Origin: UBA6168 sp964573725
GTDB lineage: Bacteria; Bacteroidota; Bacteroidia; Chitinophagales; Saprospiraceae
NCBI GenBank assembly: GCA_964573725.1
Contig: CAZNLJ010000010.1
Location: 1-64,000, forward strand
Direction: 5' to 3'
DNA: 64,000 bases
Under the pieces are notes generated by a model. The model saw only the letters and a program-made list of their open reading frames with translations. It was not told the DNA's origin and did not search any database. Positions 16,778-26,092 of this stretch are shown here, piece by piece. Position 1 is the first letter of the stretch; each line of letters opens with the position of its first letter. The translations under genes were made by a program, and so were the position numbers.

Positions 16778-18046
16778 ATGAAGAACCGGACCATCCTGCA
16801 GGTAGTCGCCTTGGGCGCCTTGGCCATCTCCGGTATCCTGGCCATTCAATCCTACCTCCTGATGCACACCTGGGACGCCCACCAAAAGGAATTTCAGGAA
16901 AAAGTGACCATCGCCCTCCAGAATGTCGCCAAGGAATTTGAAAAACTCGGCAGTTCCCCACCGGATTACGACCTCATCAACCAGGTGACCTCCAACTACT
17001 ATGTCGTCAATATCAACGACCAGATCCGGGCCAACGACCTGGAGTTCTTCCTGCGGAGGGAACTGGAGCGGGTCGGCCTGCGGGAGGATTTCGAATACGG
17101 TATCTACAACTGCGACACCCGCAAGATGGCATACGGCCGCTACATCGGGTACACCCCCTCCACCCCGAACCGCATGGTGCAACCCAAGGAACAATTACCG
17201 GTTTACAACGACTACCTGTATTACTTCGGCGTCCGCTTCCCCAACCGAATGACCCAAATCCTCAGCAACATGCGGCTGACCCTCATATTTTCCGCCATCC
17301 TGTTGGTCACCGTCCTTTTCTTCCTCTACTCCATCTTCATCATCCTCCGCCAGAAGCGCCTCTCCGAAATGCAGAAGGATTTCATCAACAATATGACCCA
17401 TGAATTCAAGACGCCCATCTCCACCATCCGGATTGCCGCCGATGTCTTCCTCAAGGATCCCGCGGTCCGGCAGGACCAACGGCTCCGCCAATATGCCGAT
17501 ATCATCCAGGAACAAAACCTCCGCCTCAACAACCAGGTCGAAAAGGTCCTGCAACTCGCCAAAACCGAACGGGACAACTTCCGGCTGACCAAGGAAGCGG
17601 TTGACCTCCACCAACTCATCCATGATACGCTCGGCAGCTTCCGCGTCCAGGTGGACCGCAAAGGGGGCTCCCTCCAATGTCATTTCCTCGCCGCCCAACC
17701 GGTTGTCATGGCAGACCAACTCCACCTGACCAACATCCTGCACAACCTGGTGGACAATGCCGTCAAGTACGCCCGCGGTATTCCTGTCATTTCCATCCGA
17801 ACCCTCGAAAACGACCAGGGCAGGCTCACCCTCACCGTCGAAGACCAGGGTCTCGGTATCCCGAAAGCCTACCAAGACCGCCTCTTCGAGAAATTCTTCC
17901 GCGTACCAACCGGCAATATCCACAATGTGAAAGGTTTCGGACTCGGCCTCTTCTACACCAAGAACGTATGTACCGCCCACGGGTGGAAAATCCATATCGA
18001 CAGCATTGCCGGCCAGGGCACCACCGTCACCATCGTGATGGGTTGA
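16778..18046 (+). CDS. Sensor histidine kinase (two transmembrane helices)
   Basis: Inner-membrane sensor kinase, 422 aa. TM1 is at about residues 7-29 and TM2 at about 167-190; between them is a ~135-residue periplasmic sensor region with no recognised domain. The dimerisation/phosphoacceptor helix has NNMTHEFKTP with H208. The ATP-binding domain shows the N box (NLVDNAVKYA), G1 (VEDQGLGI), F box (LFEKFFR) and G2 (GFGLGLFYT). A matching OmpR-type response regulator is encoded at 19936-20625, separated from the kinase by a sulfatase gene, all on one strand. That arrangement suggests the pair controls or senses something linked to the sulfatase; this is inference. Confidence 0.92.
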   Translation: MKNRTILQVVALGALAISGILAIQSYLLMHTWDAHQKEFQEKVTIALQNVAKEFEKLGSSPPDYDLINQVTSNYYVVNINDQIRANDLEFFLRRELERVGLREDFEYGIYNCDTRKMAYGRYIGYTPSTPNRMVQPKEQLPVYNDYLYYFGVRFPNRMTQILSNMRLTLIFSAILLVTVLFFLYSIFIILRQKRLSEMQKDFINNMTHEFKTPISTIRIAADVFLKDPAVRQDQRLRQYADIIQEQNLRLNNQVEKVLQLAKTERDNFRLTKEAVDLHQLIHDTLGSFRVQVDRKGGSLQCHFLAAQPVVMADQLHLTNILHNLVDNAVKYARGIPVISIRTLENDQGRLTLTVEDQGLGIPKAYQDRLFEKFFRVPTGNIHNVKGFGLGLFYTKNVCTAHGWKIHIDSIAGQGTTVTIVMG

Positions 18047-18203
18047 AACCGGCAAGACCGCCAGCCCCCGCGAATTGGAAATTTTGTGTACCTTGGCGCA
18101 TGGGCACCGCTCCCGGCCCCAGCCTTGGACGGCCGGACCGCCTACCACCCCGGCGGCCTGGTCCCCGGCCCCGGCCGGCCCGCTCACCAACTACCGTTCC
18201 GAT

Positions 18204-19847
18204 ATGTCCCTTTCTTTTCGCCTTCCCGCCCGCCGTGCCGCCCAGGTACTCGTCCTCCTGTCCCTTGCCGGCATGTCCTTCTCCTACCAAGGCCCCACAA
18301 CGCCCGAAAGACCGAACATCCTCTTCATCATGTCGGACGACCATGCCTGGCAAGCAATCAGTGCCTACAACGACAACCTGATCCAAACCCCTCATATCGA
18401 CCGCATCGCCCGCCAAGGCATGCGATTCTCCAATGCCTGCGTGACCAATTCCATTTGTGCACCCTCCCGGGCCACCATCCTCACCGGAAAACATGCCCAC
18501 ATCCACGGGAAGATCGACAACATGATGCCTTTCGATACCACCAACCTCACCTTCCCGCAACTGTTCCGACAGGCCGGCTACCAAACCGCCATGTTCGGGA
18601 AACTTCATTTCGGCAACCATCCCAAAGGAGTGGACGACTATATGATCCTCCCCGGCCAGGGCGACTACATCAACCCCACCTTCCTGACCCCGCACGGCGA
18701 CACCACCCTCACCGGATACGTCACCGACCTCATCACGGACCTCACCCTCGATTGGCTCCGACACAAGCGGAACCCCCGCCAACCCTTCCTCATGATGTAC
18801 CTCCACAAGGCACCCCACCGCCCCTGGTGGCCCCGTCCGGACAAATTCGCCGAGTTCACCCAGAAGACCTTCCCGGAACCACCGACCCTGTTCGATGATT
18901 ATGCCGGGCGCGGCTCCGCGGCAAAATCCGCAGAAATGAACCTCCTCCTCCATATGCAATACGGCCACGACAGTAAGATCCGCCCCGAAACACTCGCCGA
19001 AATGAACGGTACCGCCCTGCCGGACATCCCCCATTCCTTCCAGGACGGCTTCTACGGTTCCTACAACCGGGTCAACCCCGAACAGGATGCCGCCTACAAA
19101 CCTGTCCTCGATTCCATCAACAACTGGTTCAGGACCCACTGGCCACACCTCGACGATACCGAAAAAATGCGTTGGAAATACCAACGTTACATGCAGGATT
19201 ACCTCGGCTGCATCTCGTCCGTCGACGACAATGTGGGCAGGGTCCTGGATTACCTCGACGAGACCGGCCTCTCCGAAAACACCATCGTCGTCTATACCTC
19301 CGACCAGGGCTTTTACCTCGGTGAACACGGATGGTACGACAAGCGTTTCATCTATGACGAATCCTTCAAGACCCCCTTGCTGATCCGATGGCCGCATGTC
19401 ATCCGGCCGGGAACCACCAACGAACAAATGGTCCAGAATCTCGATTTCGCCCAAACCTTCCTGGAAGCCGCCGGCATCACCGCCCCGGATGACATGCAAG
19501 GCGAAAGTCTCCTGCCCCTGCTGACAGGCCAGGGCGGCCCCTGGACACGGGAAGCCGTCTATTACCACTATTACGAGTATCCCGCCGTCCATATGGTCAA
19601 ACGCCACTACGGTATCGTTACCATGGATTACAAACTCGTCCATTTCTACGACGATATCGACGAATGGGAACTCTACGACCGAAAAAAGGACCCCCGGGAA
19701 CTCCGCAATGTATATGAGGACCCCGGATACGCCGATACCGTCAACCGATTGAAACAACAACTCGATTCCCTGCGGATACAGTATAAGGATTCCCCGGAAC
19801 TGGACCAACGGTTCATCGACCTCTACTTCCAACAAGGGTTCCGATGA
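18204..19847 (+). CDS. Secreted family S1 sulfatase
   Basis: Arylsulfatase-superfamily enzyme, 547 aa, expected to remove sulfate esters from a glycan outside the cytoplasm. A signal peptide (AAQVLVLLSLAGMSFS) ends near residue 27; the ATG at 18204 is chosen over an in-frame one at 18075 for this reason. The metal-binding FIMSDDHAW begins the domain, and the formylglycine motif ICAPSRATILTGK has C85 in the C-x-P-S-R context, so it needs a formylglycine-generating enzyme encoded elsewhere. Later segments GKLHFGN, YLHKAPHRPW, YTSDQGFYLGEHGW and the C-terminal DUF4976-like HFYDDIDEWELYDRKKDP are as expected. It is probably closest to N-acetylglucosamine-6-sulfatase-type S1 subfamilies, but the substrate is not certain. 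Confidence 0.9.
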   Translation: MSLSFRLPARRAAQVLVLLSLAGMSFSYQGPTTPERPNILFIMSDDHAWQAISAYNDNLIQTPHIDRIARQGMRFSNACVTNSICAPSRATILTGKHAHIHGKIDNMMPFDTTNLTFPQLFRQAGYQTAMFGKLHFGNHPKGVDDYMILPGQGDYINPTFLTPHGDTTLTGYVTDLITDLTLDWLRHKRNPRQPFLMMYLHKAPHRPWWPRPDKFAEFTQKTFPEPPTLFDDYAGRGSAAKSAEMNLLLHMQYGHDSKIRPETLAEMNGTALPDIPHSFQDGFYGSYNRVNPEQDAAYKPVLDSINNWFRTHWPHLDDTEKMRWKYQRYMQDYLGCISSVDDNVGRVLDYLDETGLSENTIVVYTSDQGFYLGEHGWYDKRFIYDESFKTPLLIRWPHVIRPGTTNEQMVQNLDFAQTFLEAAGITAPDDMQGESLLPLLTGQGGPWTREAVYYHYYEYPAVHMVKRHYGIVTMDYKLVHFYDDIDEWELYDRKKDPRELRNVYEDPGYADTVNRLKQQLDSLRIQYKDSPELDQRFIDLYFQQGFR

Positions 19848-19935
19848 GCACCGCCCCCGACCCGCCGTCGGATGACGGCCGGCGGGCCCGAACCTTTACG
19901 CTCGTCACATCTCATCGGAATTCCCGCTACCTAGC

Positions 19936-20625
19936 ATGAGCCAGCCAGCCCATCTCCTATATGTGGAGGACGACGCCAGCCTCGGATTCGTCACCCGCGA
20001 CAACCTCGAACGGCACGGGTACCGTGTCACCCATTGCCTGGACGGTACAGCGGCCCTGGACGTGTTCCGCAGCCAATCCTTCGACCTGTGCGTCCTCGAT
20101 GTGATGCTACCGGGGACCGACGGCTTCTCCCTGGCCTCGGAAATCAGAAAGTCGGACCTGGACATACCCATCCTCTTCCTCACCGCCAAGTCACTCGAGG
20201 AAGACCGGATCCAGGGCCTCCGCCTCGGGGCGGACGACTACATCGTCAAACCGTTCAGCATCGAGGAACTGATCCTGAAGATCGAGGTCTTCCTCCGCCG
20301 ACGAAACATCCTCAAACCGGCTCCGCAGGACGTGTACAGCTTGGCCGGCTTCACTTTCGACTACCCGAACCTGACCTTGCGGCGTCCGGATGCCACCATC
20401 TCCCTGACCCAACGGGAAGCCGACCTCCTCCGCCTCTTCGCCGACCAACCCAATACGGTCATCAAACGCGCCGACATACTCCGCCAACTTTGGGGGGAAG
20501 ATGATTATTTCCTCGGCAGAAGCCTGGATGTCTTCATATCCCGCCTCCGCAAATACCTCCAATCGGAAGAAACCCTCCGCATCGAAAATATCCACGGTGT
20601 CGGCTTCCGGTTCCACACACCCTAA
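19936..20625 (+). CDS. OmpR/PhoB-family response regulator
   Basis: Two-component response regulator, 229 aa. The receiver domain (residues ~6-120) has the acidic pair in YVEDD, the phosphoacceptor D55 in CVLDVMLPG, the threonine in FLTAKS and lysine in DDYIVKPF. A linker leads to a winged-helix DNA-binding domain (~132-227) with LTQREADLLRLF and the recognition region DVFISRLRKYL, ending IHGVGFRF. It starts 88 bp after the sulfatase and ends 11 bp before the thiolase, so all four genes from the kinase onward may be one transcript. The obvious partner is the kinase at 16778-18046. Confidence 0.92.
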   Translation: MSQPAHLLYVEDDASLGFVTRDNLERHGYRVTHCLDGTAALDVFRSQSFDLCVLDVMLPGTDGFSLASEIRKSDLDIPILFLTAKSLEEDRIQGLRLGADDYIVKPFSIEELILKIEVFLRRRNILKPAPQDVYSLAGFTFDYPNLTLRRPDATISLTQREADLLRLFADQPNTVIKRADILRQLWGEDDYFLGRSLDVFISRLRKYLQSEETLRIENIHGVGFRFHTP

Positions 20626-20636
20626 TACGCAATCCT

Positions 20637-21854
20637 ATGTCAACTGCATTCCTGGTAGACGGCATCCGGACACCCATCGGGAAATTCCAGGGCGCATTGT
20701 CTCCGGTCCGGGCGGATGACCTCGCAGCCCATGCCATCCGGTCCCTGATGGAAAGACACCCCGCACTTCCTCCGGAGGCCGTGGAGGATGTCTTCCTGGG
20801 ATGCGCCAACCAAGCCGGGGAAGACAACCGGAATGTCGCCCGCATGGCCACCTTGCTGGCCGGACTCCCCTGGACCGTACCCGCGGAAACCGTCAATCGC
20901 CTTTGCGCTTCCGGCATGGCCGCCGCCATCCATGCCGCCAGGGCCATCCGGCTCGGCGATGGCGAGGTCTTCATCGCCGGCGGTATCGAACACATGACCC
21001 GCAGCCCCTGGGTCATCTCCAAATCCAGCCAGGCCTTCGGACGGGATGCCGCCATGTACGACTCCAGCTTCGGGTGGCGCTTCGTCAATCCGGACCTGCA
21101 AAGACTATACGGAACGGAATCCATGGGCCAGACCGCCGAAAACCTGGCCCGACAATTCGGCATCAGCCGGACGGACCAGGACCGCTTTGCCTGCCACTCC
21201 CAAGCCAAGGCCGCCGCCGCCGTCGAAAAAGGCTGGCCGACCCTGGAAATCTCCCCCGTCCCCATCCCCCGACGCCATGCCCCACCCCTGCTGGTCGAAC
21301 AGGATGAGTTTCCCAAACCTTCCACGACCCTGGACGGACTGGCCCGGCTCCGGCCCGCTTTCCTCCCGGAGGACCAGGGTGGTACCGTTACCGCCGGCAA
21401 TGCCTCCGGCCTCAACGACGGCGCCGCGGCACTCTTGCTCGCTTCCGAGGCCGCCGTCGTAAAATACGGTTTCCGCCCGCTCGCCTCCATCCGCGCCGCC
21501 GCCACCGCCGGCGTGGAACCCCGAATCATGGGAATCGGCCCGGTCCCTGCCTCCGCAAAAGCCCTTCGGAATGCCGGCCTGACCCTCGATGAAATCGATA
21601 TCATCGAACTCAACGAGGCTTTTTCCGCCCAGGTACTCGCCTGCACCCGTTCCTGGGGAATCGCCGATGACGACCCCCGGCTCAATCCGGCCGGTGGCGC
21701 AATCGCTTACGGCCACCCGCTCGGAATGACCGGCGCCCGTTTGTTGCTGACCGCCGCCCGCTCCCTCCATCACCTGCAGAAAAGGTACGCCCTCGTATCC
21801 ATGTGCATCGGGGTCGGACAGGGTTATGCCGTCGTCCTCGAAAAATGCGGATAA
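20637..21854 (+). CDS. Acetyl-CoA C-acyltransferase (thiolase)
   Basis: Degradative-type thiolase, 405 aa, cleaving 3-oxoacyl-CoA with CoA to acetyl-CoA and a shortened acyl-CoA. The acyl-accepting cysteine C90 is in NRLCASGMAA; the second-domain motifs GNASGLNDGAAALLLAS, NEAFSAQVLA and GHPLGMTGAR and the C-terminal catalytic cysteine in SMCIGVGQG are all present. The N-terminal DGIRTPIGKFQGAL and GGIEHMTRSPW are close to the PcaF/3-oxoadipyl-CoA thiolase type, but specificity cannot be fixed. It follows the response regulator by 11 bp and could share function with the hydroxyacyl-CoA dehydrogenase at 3162-4331. Confidence 0.9.
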   Translation: MSTAFLVDGIRTPIGKFQGALSPVRADDLAAHAIRSLMERHPALPPEAVEDVFLGCANQAGEDNRNVARMATLLAGLPWTVPAETVNRLCASGMAAAIHAARAIRLGDGEVFIAGGIEHMTRSPWVISKSSQAFGRDAAMYDSSFGWRFVNPDLQRLYGTESMGQTAENLARQFGISRTDQDRFACHSQAKAAAAVEKGWPTLEISPVPIPRRHAPPLLVEQDEFPKPSTTLDGLARLRPAFLPEDQGGTVTAGNASGLNDGAAALLLASEAAVVKYGFRPLASIRAAATAGVEPRIMGIGPVPASAKALRNAGLTLDEIDIIELNEAFSAQVLACTRSWGIADDDPRLNPAGGAIAYGHPLGMTGARLLLTAARSLHHLQKRYALVSMCIGVGQGYAVVLEKCG

Positions 21855-21953
21855 TTTGATTCTTTCTCCCCTTTACCTTATTTTTAACCCGGGTGCTTGC
21901 TCCGGATCCGCTTCCATGCATCGCCCCTTTCATCTTCAAATTCCAACACAACC

Positions 21954-22724
21954 ATGGCCAGAAAATCATTTTTCTCCAACGCCGGTAATCCGCTTTTCAA
22001 GAATCAACTCCTCAAGGAAGGCATGCCCTCGAACCAACCCCTGGATGCTGACCTGGCATACATCGAAGGACGGATGACCACCCAAGGGGCCGTCAGCAAG
22101 TCCTTTGTCCTGTTTGCCTTGCTCCTGGCCACAGCCGTCGTCAGTTTCGTCAATCCATCCCCCCTGTTCCTGTGGGGCGGTGCCATCGGCGGACTGGTCC
22201 TCGTGCTGGTCATCAGCTTCAAACCCGCCTTGTCCCCTACGCTCGCCCCGGTCTACGCTTTGTTGGAGGGCCTCTTCGTGGGGTCCGTCACCGCCTTCTA
22301 CGGCGGCGCCTTCGGTATGGCCGTCGTCTTCCATGCGGTCACCCTGACCTTGGCCTTGCTGTTCGCCATGCTGTTCCTCTACCAATCGGGCATCGTCCGC
22401 GTAACCCGTAGCTTCCGTACCGGCGTCGCCATGGCCACCATGGGTGTCTTCCTCGTGTACCTGGTGAACATCGTCCTGCGGCTCTTCGGTATCCAGCTCG
22501 GCTTCCTCCATGAACAGAACTGGATAGGTATCGGACTCAGCTTCCTGGTCGTCGGTATCGCCACCATGAACCTCTTGCTCGATTTCGACAATTTCGAACA
22601 AGGCCAACGCATGGGGGCCCCCGCCTACATGGAATGGTTTTCCGCCATGGGGCTGCTGGTCACCTTGGTCTGGCTGTATGTGGAACTCCTCCGGCTGGTT
22701 GCCTTGCTGTCCGGCCGGGATTGA
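21954..22724 (+). CDS. Bax inhibitor-1/YccA-type membrane protein
   Basis: Seven-helix TMBIM/YccA-like inner-membrane protein, 256 aa. The N-terminal ~55 residues are hydrophilic (NPLFKNQLLKEG). Helices include KSFVLFALLLATAVVSFV, LWGGAIGGLVLVLVISF, GMAVVFHAVTLTLALLFAMLFLY, VAMATMGVFLVYLVNIVLRLF and IGLSFLVVGIATMNLLLDF, followed by the family signature segment FDNFEQGQRMGAPAYMEWFSAMGLLVTLVWLYVELLRLV. The PVYALLEGLFVGSVTAFY helix is typical of the Bacteroidota subgroup. Known relatives modulate protease or ion homeostasis at the membrane; the role here is not known. A diverged second copy lies ~590 bp downstream. Confidence 0.88.
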   Translation: MARKSFFSNAGNPLFKNQLLKEGMPSNQPLDADLAYIEGRMTTQGAVSKSFVLFALLLATAVVSFVNPSPLFLWGGAIGGLVLVLVISFKPALSPTLAPVYALLEGLFVGSVTAFYGGAFGMAVVFHAVTLTLALLFAMLFLYQSGIVRVTRSFRTGVAMATMGVFLVYLVNIVLRLFGIQLGFLHEQNWIGIGLSFLVVGIATMNLLLDFDNFEQGQRMGAPAYMEWFSAMGLLVTLVWLYVELLRLVALLSGRD

Positions 22725-22740
22725 CCCGCCCCTCCCGGCA

Positions 22741-22783
22741 TGTGCAAAAGCATCCCGCCGCGGCGGCGGGATGCTTTTGCACA
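22741..22783. terminator. Strong bidirectional hairpin after the YccA-like gene
   Basis: A perfect 20-bp inverted repeat, 22741-22760 with 22764-22783, around a 3-nt loop. The GC core (CATCCCGCCG) is flanked by AAAAG on one side and CTTTT on the other, giving a short T-run on either strand. It starts 17 bp after the stop codon, so an intrinsic terminator is likely. Confidence 0.75.
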
Positions 22784-23310
22784 TCCTCGTCCCGCGGGAT
22801 AATCGCGCCCCCGCTACCACTCATGTTGCCCGTTCCCGTCCGCTGTCACCGCCTCCCGGCGACCGACCATTCCCACCGTTCCTTGCCTTCCTTGCCTTCC
22901 TGACACCGCCTCCCGATGATGATGCCGCCGGAATCCCCGTCCGGCTCGGGAATCCGTCCTCCCAACCACCTCCTCGGTGCCATAGGTCCTTTCCCTACTC
23001 CTCATTTTCCGAAAAAACATATCTCAATAAATTATTTATTTGAATTCCTGCCGATTGGAACCGACTACCGGCCACTGCGCTTATTCCGGAACGGTTTTTG
23101 GTTATTCATAATACTTAACCAGCTGAATAAAAATAAATAAACAAGAGAAATCCCAAAGCACCGAACGCGTGGCCACGGCATGCGAGGGACGGACGACCAT
23201 ACTTCCGTCGACTTTAGGAAGGAAGTATCCTGGTCCGTCAAGCCGACGGAACCTGCCGGACCGAAACGAAAGCGAAACAGCCGGTTTCACGCGGCTATGA
23301 CCGATTTCCG
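22784..23310. other. Intergenic region, no gene seen
   Basis: About 530 bp between the terminator and the second YccA-like gene. There is a short CCTTGCCTT tandem near 22880 and an AT-rich zone at 23000-23150 that could hold the promoter for the downstream gene. No convincing coding sequence is present on either strand. Confidence 0.5.
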
Positions 23311-24138
23311 ATGTTACGACACTCCCCCCTATCACATCCTGACAGCCCGACGGGTTGGCCGGGACAAACCAGTCGGTATGCGCACCTACCGGAAGAGGCC
23401 CGGCAGGTGTTGGACGCAGGATTGGTATCCGGAGCGGCGGAAGCGCCCATCCGACGCACGGTCGACAAATCATTGGCCATGCTGTCATTCCTGGTGCTGG
23501 CCCTGCTGGCCAGCCTGCTGTTTCCGAGTCCGGTATTCCTGACGATGGGTGGTTTGGGAAGCTTGTTGCTTTGGCTTGTCACCATTGCCTTTCCGGCGCT
23601 TTCCGGCGTCTGTGCCAAAACCTTTGCCTTGCTGTCCGGACTGTTGCTGGGTTCCGCCACCAACCAGTTGGGCGGTTCTTGGATCGACCAGCCGGTGATG
23701 CTGGCTGTGGTCCTGCTGACCGTCCTCCTCTTGTTCTCCCGCCTCCTGTTCTACCGCCATACCCATCTTTACAAGCGTTTCCGGCGACCGGTGGCCATCG
23801 GAATACCGGTGGTCAGCATCGCCGGCTGTTACCTCTTGCAGCTTTGGGCACAAGCCGGCGGCCATCCGGTCTTATTGCTGCACGAAGCCGGTTGGCGACA
23901 GTGGCTGCTCTTGATGGCATTGGCCATACCGGCTACCCGCTACATGGTCACCTACACCGATCGACTCAAGGACAACCTTCGGCCGGAATGCCCGGAACAC
24001 ATGGAATGGTATACCGCCATGGAATTTGTCTCCACCCTATTCCGATGTTATGCCGGCGGATGGAAAATGATATTGCACAGACAGGCATCCCGCTCCGGCA
24101 ACGCCGGCGGGCATCGACCCGCCCCCCCTCGAGCCTGA
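23311..24138 (+). CDS. Diverged Bax inhibitor-1/YccA-like paralogue
   Basis: Membrane protein of 275 aa that aligns by eye with the YccA-like gene just upstream: PEEARQVLDAGLVSGAAEAPIRR corresponds to its N-terminal region, KTFALLSGLLLGSATNQ to PVYALLEGLFVGSVTAF, and PEHMEWYTAMEFVSTLFRCY to PAYMEWFSAMGLLVTLVWLY. About seven hydrophobic helices remain, but the sequence has diverged strongly and ends in a non-family tail rich in R, S, G and P. It is probably a tandem duplication that has lost constraint or taken a new role. The start is uncertain; the first ~20 residues are not like the family and a later start is possible. Confidence 0.7.
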   Translation: MLRHSPLSHPDSPTGWPGQTSRYAHLPEEARQVLDAGLVSGAAEAPIRRTVDKSLAMLSFLVLALLASLLFPSPVFLTMGGLGSLLLWLVTIAFPALSGVCAKTFALLSGLLLGSATNQLGGSWIDQPVMLAVVLLTVLLLFSRLLFYRHTHLYKRFRRPVAIGIPVVSIAGCYLLQLWAQAGGHPVLLLHEAGWRQWLLLMALAIPATRYMVTYTDRLKDNLRPECPEHMEWYTAMEFVSTLFRCYAGGWKMILHRQASRSGNAGGHRPAPPRA

Positions 24139-24326
24139 TTCCGAGGCAGGACGCCGGCGCGACCGGCGCCGACATGGATTTGAAAAAAAGTCATTAGCTT
24201 TACTGTGGTTGCCGGTGTCCCGGGCCAAACCGACCTGCGTCAGCGTCTGCGGACCGGATGTCCGGTGCGCCGCCCTTGTACCGTCACCACCCAAACCGAC
24301 CGACATTCATCCATAAGCACCTGCCC

Positions 24327-25232
24327 ATGTCCCAGTTGTTCCGACTCTCCCTGACCCTGCTCGTACCGATGCTCGGTTACGCACAAGACGAACTCCCGAC
24401 CGCATTGCCGGACAGTTCCGAAAAAAGCCTGTTGTGGAAAATCAGCGGCCAGGGCCTGTCCGAACCGTCATACCTCTACGGAACCATCCATCTGATCGGG
24501 CAAGACGATTTCTTTCTGTCCGACAGTACCCGCGCTTTCATCGATGCGGCCGGGATGGTCGTTTTCGAGGTCGATATGGCGGACATGACGAATATCGCCG
24601 CGCAAATCGGGCTGCTGATGGACGCATTCATGGACGGAGGCCGATCCCTGAAAGACCTCCTTCCTGCGGAGGACTATCAGTTGGTAAAGGCTTACTTCCA
24701 GGAAATGGGATTGCCGGCTTTTCTGTACGAACGCATGAAACCCATGTTCCTGACGGTCTTCACCAGCATGGATATGGAGCCGGACGCCATGTCCTCCGGT
24801 GAAATGCGCTCCTATGAAATGGAAATCCTGGAACTTGCCCGGGCCGGCGACAAACGTACCGCAGGATTGGAGACCATCGAGTACCAAATGAGTATGTTCG
24901 ACAGTATTTCGTATGAGGAGCAGGCACAAATGCTGGTGGAAAGTATCCGTTCCGAGCAGCAGGGAGGCGATGCCCTGGAGGAACTGGTCCGTTTGTACAA
25001 GTCCCAGGACATCGATGCGATGGCCAATCTCCTCAAAACGGAAGACGGCATGGGGAAACACGAAGATATGCTGCTGGTAACCCGGAACCGGAACTGGATT
25101 CCCGTCATGAAGGAAATAATGGCCGGTCAACAGACTTTCTTTGCCGTTGGTGCCGGTCATTTGGGGGGTCCCCAAGGGGTCGTCCGCCTGCTCCGGCAGG
25201 AAGGTTATGCGGTCGTTCCCGTCAAAGGGTAA
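24327..25232 (+). CDS. TraB/GumN family protein
   Basis: Exported protein of the TraB/GumN (TIKI-like) family, 301 aa, related to metalloproteases that use GxxH motifs. The ATG at 24327 gives a signal peptide (LFRLSLTLLVPMLGYAQ). The first conserved motif, YGTIHLIG, is at residues 51-58; a middle FEVDMADM and the second motif FFAVGAGHLGGPQG near the C-terminus complete the family signature. Bacterial members are poorly characterised; a periplasmic or envelope peptidase role is an inference from the eukaryotic TIKI proteins. It is followed after 53 bp by an ABC ATPase gene on the same strand. Confidence 0.88.
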   Translation: MSQLFRLSLTLLVPMLGYAQDELPTALPDSSEKSLLWKISGQGLSEPSYLYGTIHLIGQDDFFLSDSTRAFIDAAGMVVFEVDMADMTNIAAQIGLLMDAFMDGGRSLKDLLPAEDYQLVKAYFQEMGLPAFLYERMKPMFLTVFTSMDMEPDAMSSGEMRSYEMEILELARAGDKRTAGLETIEYQMSMFDSISYEEQAQMLVESIRSEQQGGDALEELVRLYKSQDIDAMANLLKTEDGMGKHEDMLLVTRNRNWIPVMKEIMAGQQTFFAVGAGHLGGPQGVVRLLRQEGYAVVPVKG

Positions 25233-25285
25233 GAAGATCGAAATCCTGCGGCCTCCTTCCCTCCCAGCTGTCAAACCCGCGAATC

Positions 25286-26035
25286 ATGCCACCGGTCATC
25301 CATCCGATATCCATCCAAGGGCTCTCCGTCTCCTACGACAAGAAAATTGCCCTCACCAACATCTTCCTGGATGTGGAGGAGCGCCACATCTACGGGGTGG
25401 CGGGGCCCAACGGTGCGGGAAAATCAACCCTGTTCAAGGCCATATTGGGCTTGATACCCGCACATGCAGGTACGGTCCGGATATTCGGGAAACCCCTGGA
25501 ACAAGCGCGCAAACGCATCGCCTACGTTCCGCAGAAGGACGATATCGACTGGCAGTTTCCGGCCACCGTCCTGGATGTCGTACTGATGGGCCGGTATCCT
25601 TACAAGAAGCTGTTCCGGTGCCTCGACGCCTCGGACCGAAAAGCGGCCGAGGCAGCCCTTGACTTGACCGGAATGAGCGCTTTCCGGCACCAACGGATCG
25701 GGGAATTGTCGGGTGGCCAACAACAACGGGTCTTCATTGCCAGGGCGCTATGCCAGGATGCAGCCATTTATCTGCTGGATGAACCTTTCGCCGGAGTAGA
25801 CCTCACCACAGAGGAGCACATCATCGGCATCCTGAAAAACCTGGCGGCCCAGGGCCGGACCTTGATGGTCATCCATCACGACCTGTCGACAATCCCTACC
25901 TATTTTGACCGGGTCATCCTGGTCAACCAAAGGCTGGTGGCTGCCGGACCGACCGCCACCACTTTCACCAACTCCAATATCGCCCGTACCTTCGGCGGCC
26001 AACTGCCCGTCCTTCACAGCAGCCGGTTGGCCTGA
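25286..26035 (+). CDS. Metal-type (Mn/Zn/Fe) ABC transporter ATPase, orphan
   Basis: ATP-binding subunit of the manganese/zinc/iron chelate ABC family (MntB/ZnuC/TroB-like), 249 aa. The Walker A GPNGAGKST is at residues 40-48, the signature LSGGQ at 141-145, Walker B with D165-E166 in YLLDEPFAG, and the switch histidine in VIHHDLS. Normally a permease and a substrate-binding lipoprotein lie beside it. Here no permease follows: repeat copy C starts 58 bp after the stop, and the next gene is leftward. The transporter may have been broken by rearrangement or its partners may lie elsewhere. Confidence 0.88.
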   Translation: MPPVIHPISIQGLSVSYDKKIALTNIFLDVEERHIYGVAGPNGAGKSTLFKAILGLIPAHAGTVRIFGKPLEQARKRIAYVPQKDDIDWQFPATVLDVVLMGRYPYKKLFRCLDASDRKAAEAALDLTGMSAFRHQRIGELSGGQQQRVFIARALCQDAAIYLLDEPFAGVDLTTEEHIIGILKNLAAQGRTLMVIHHDLSTIPTYFDRVILVNQRLVAAGPTATTFTNSNIARTFGGQLPVLHSSRLA

Positions 26036-26092
26036 ACCTGGCCGGAACCCTGTGACTCATTGGCTTTTTTATCGGGATAAGTCTCATCTTCC

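Noticed and set aside
18027..19835. A 602-codon minus-strand frame opposite the sulfatase
   Set aside because: Antisense shadow of a clear sulfatase; V/G/E-rich composition mirrors its codon use, with no recognisable domain.
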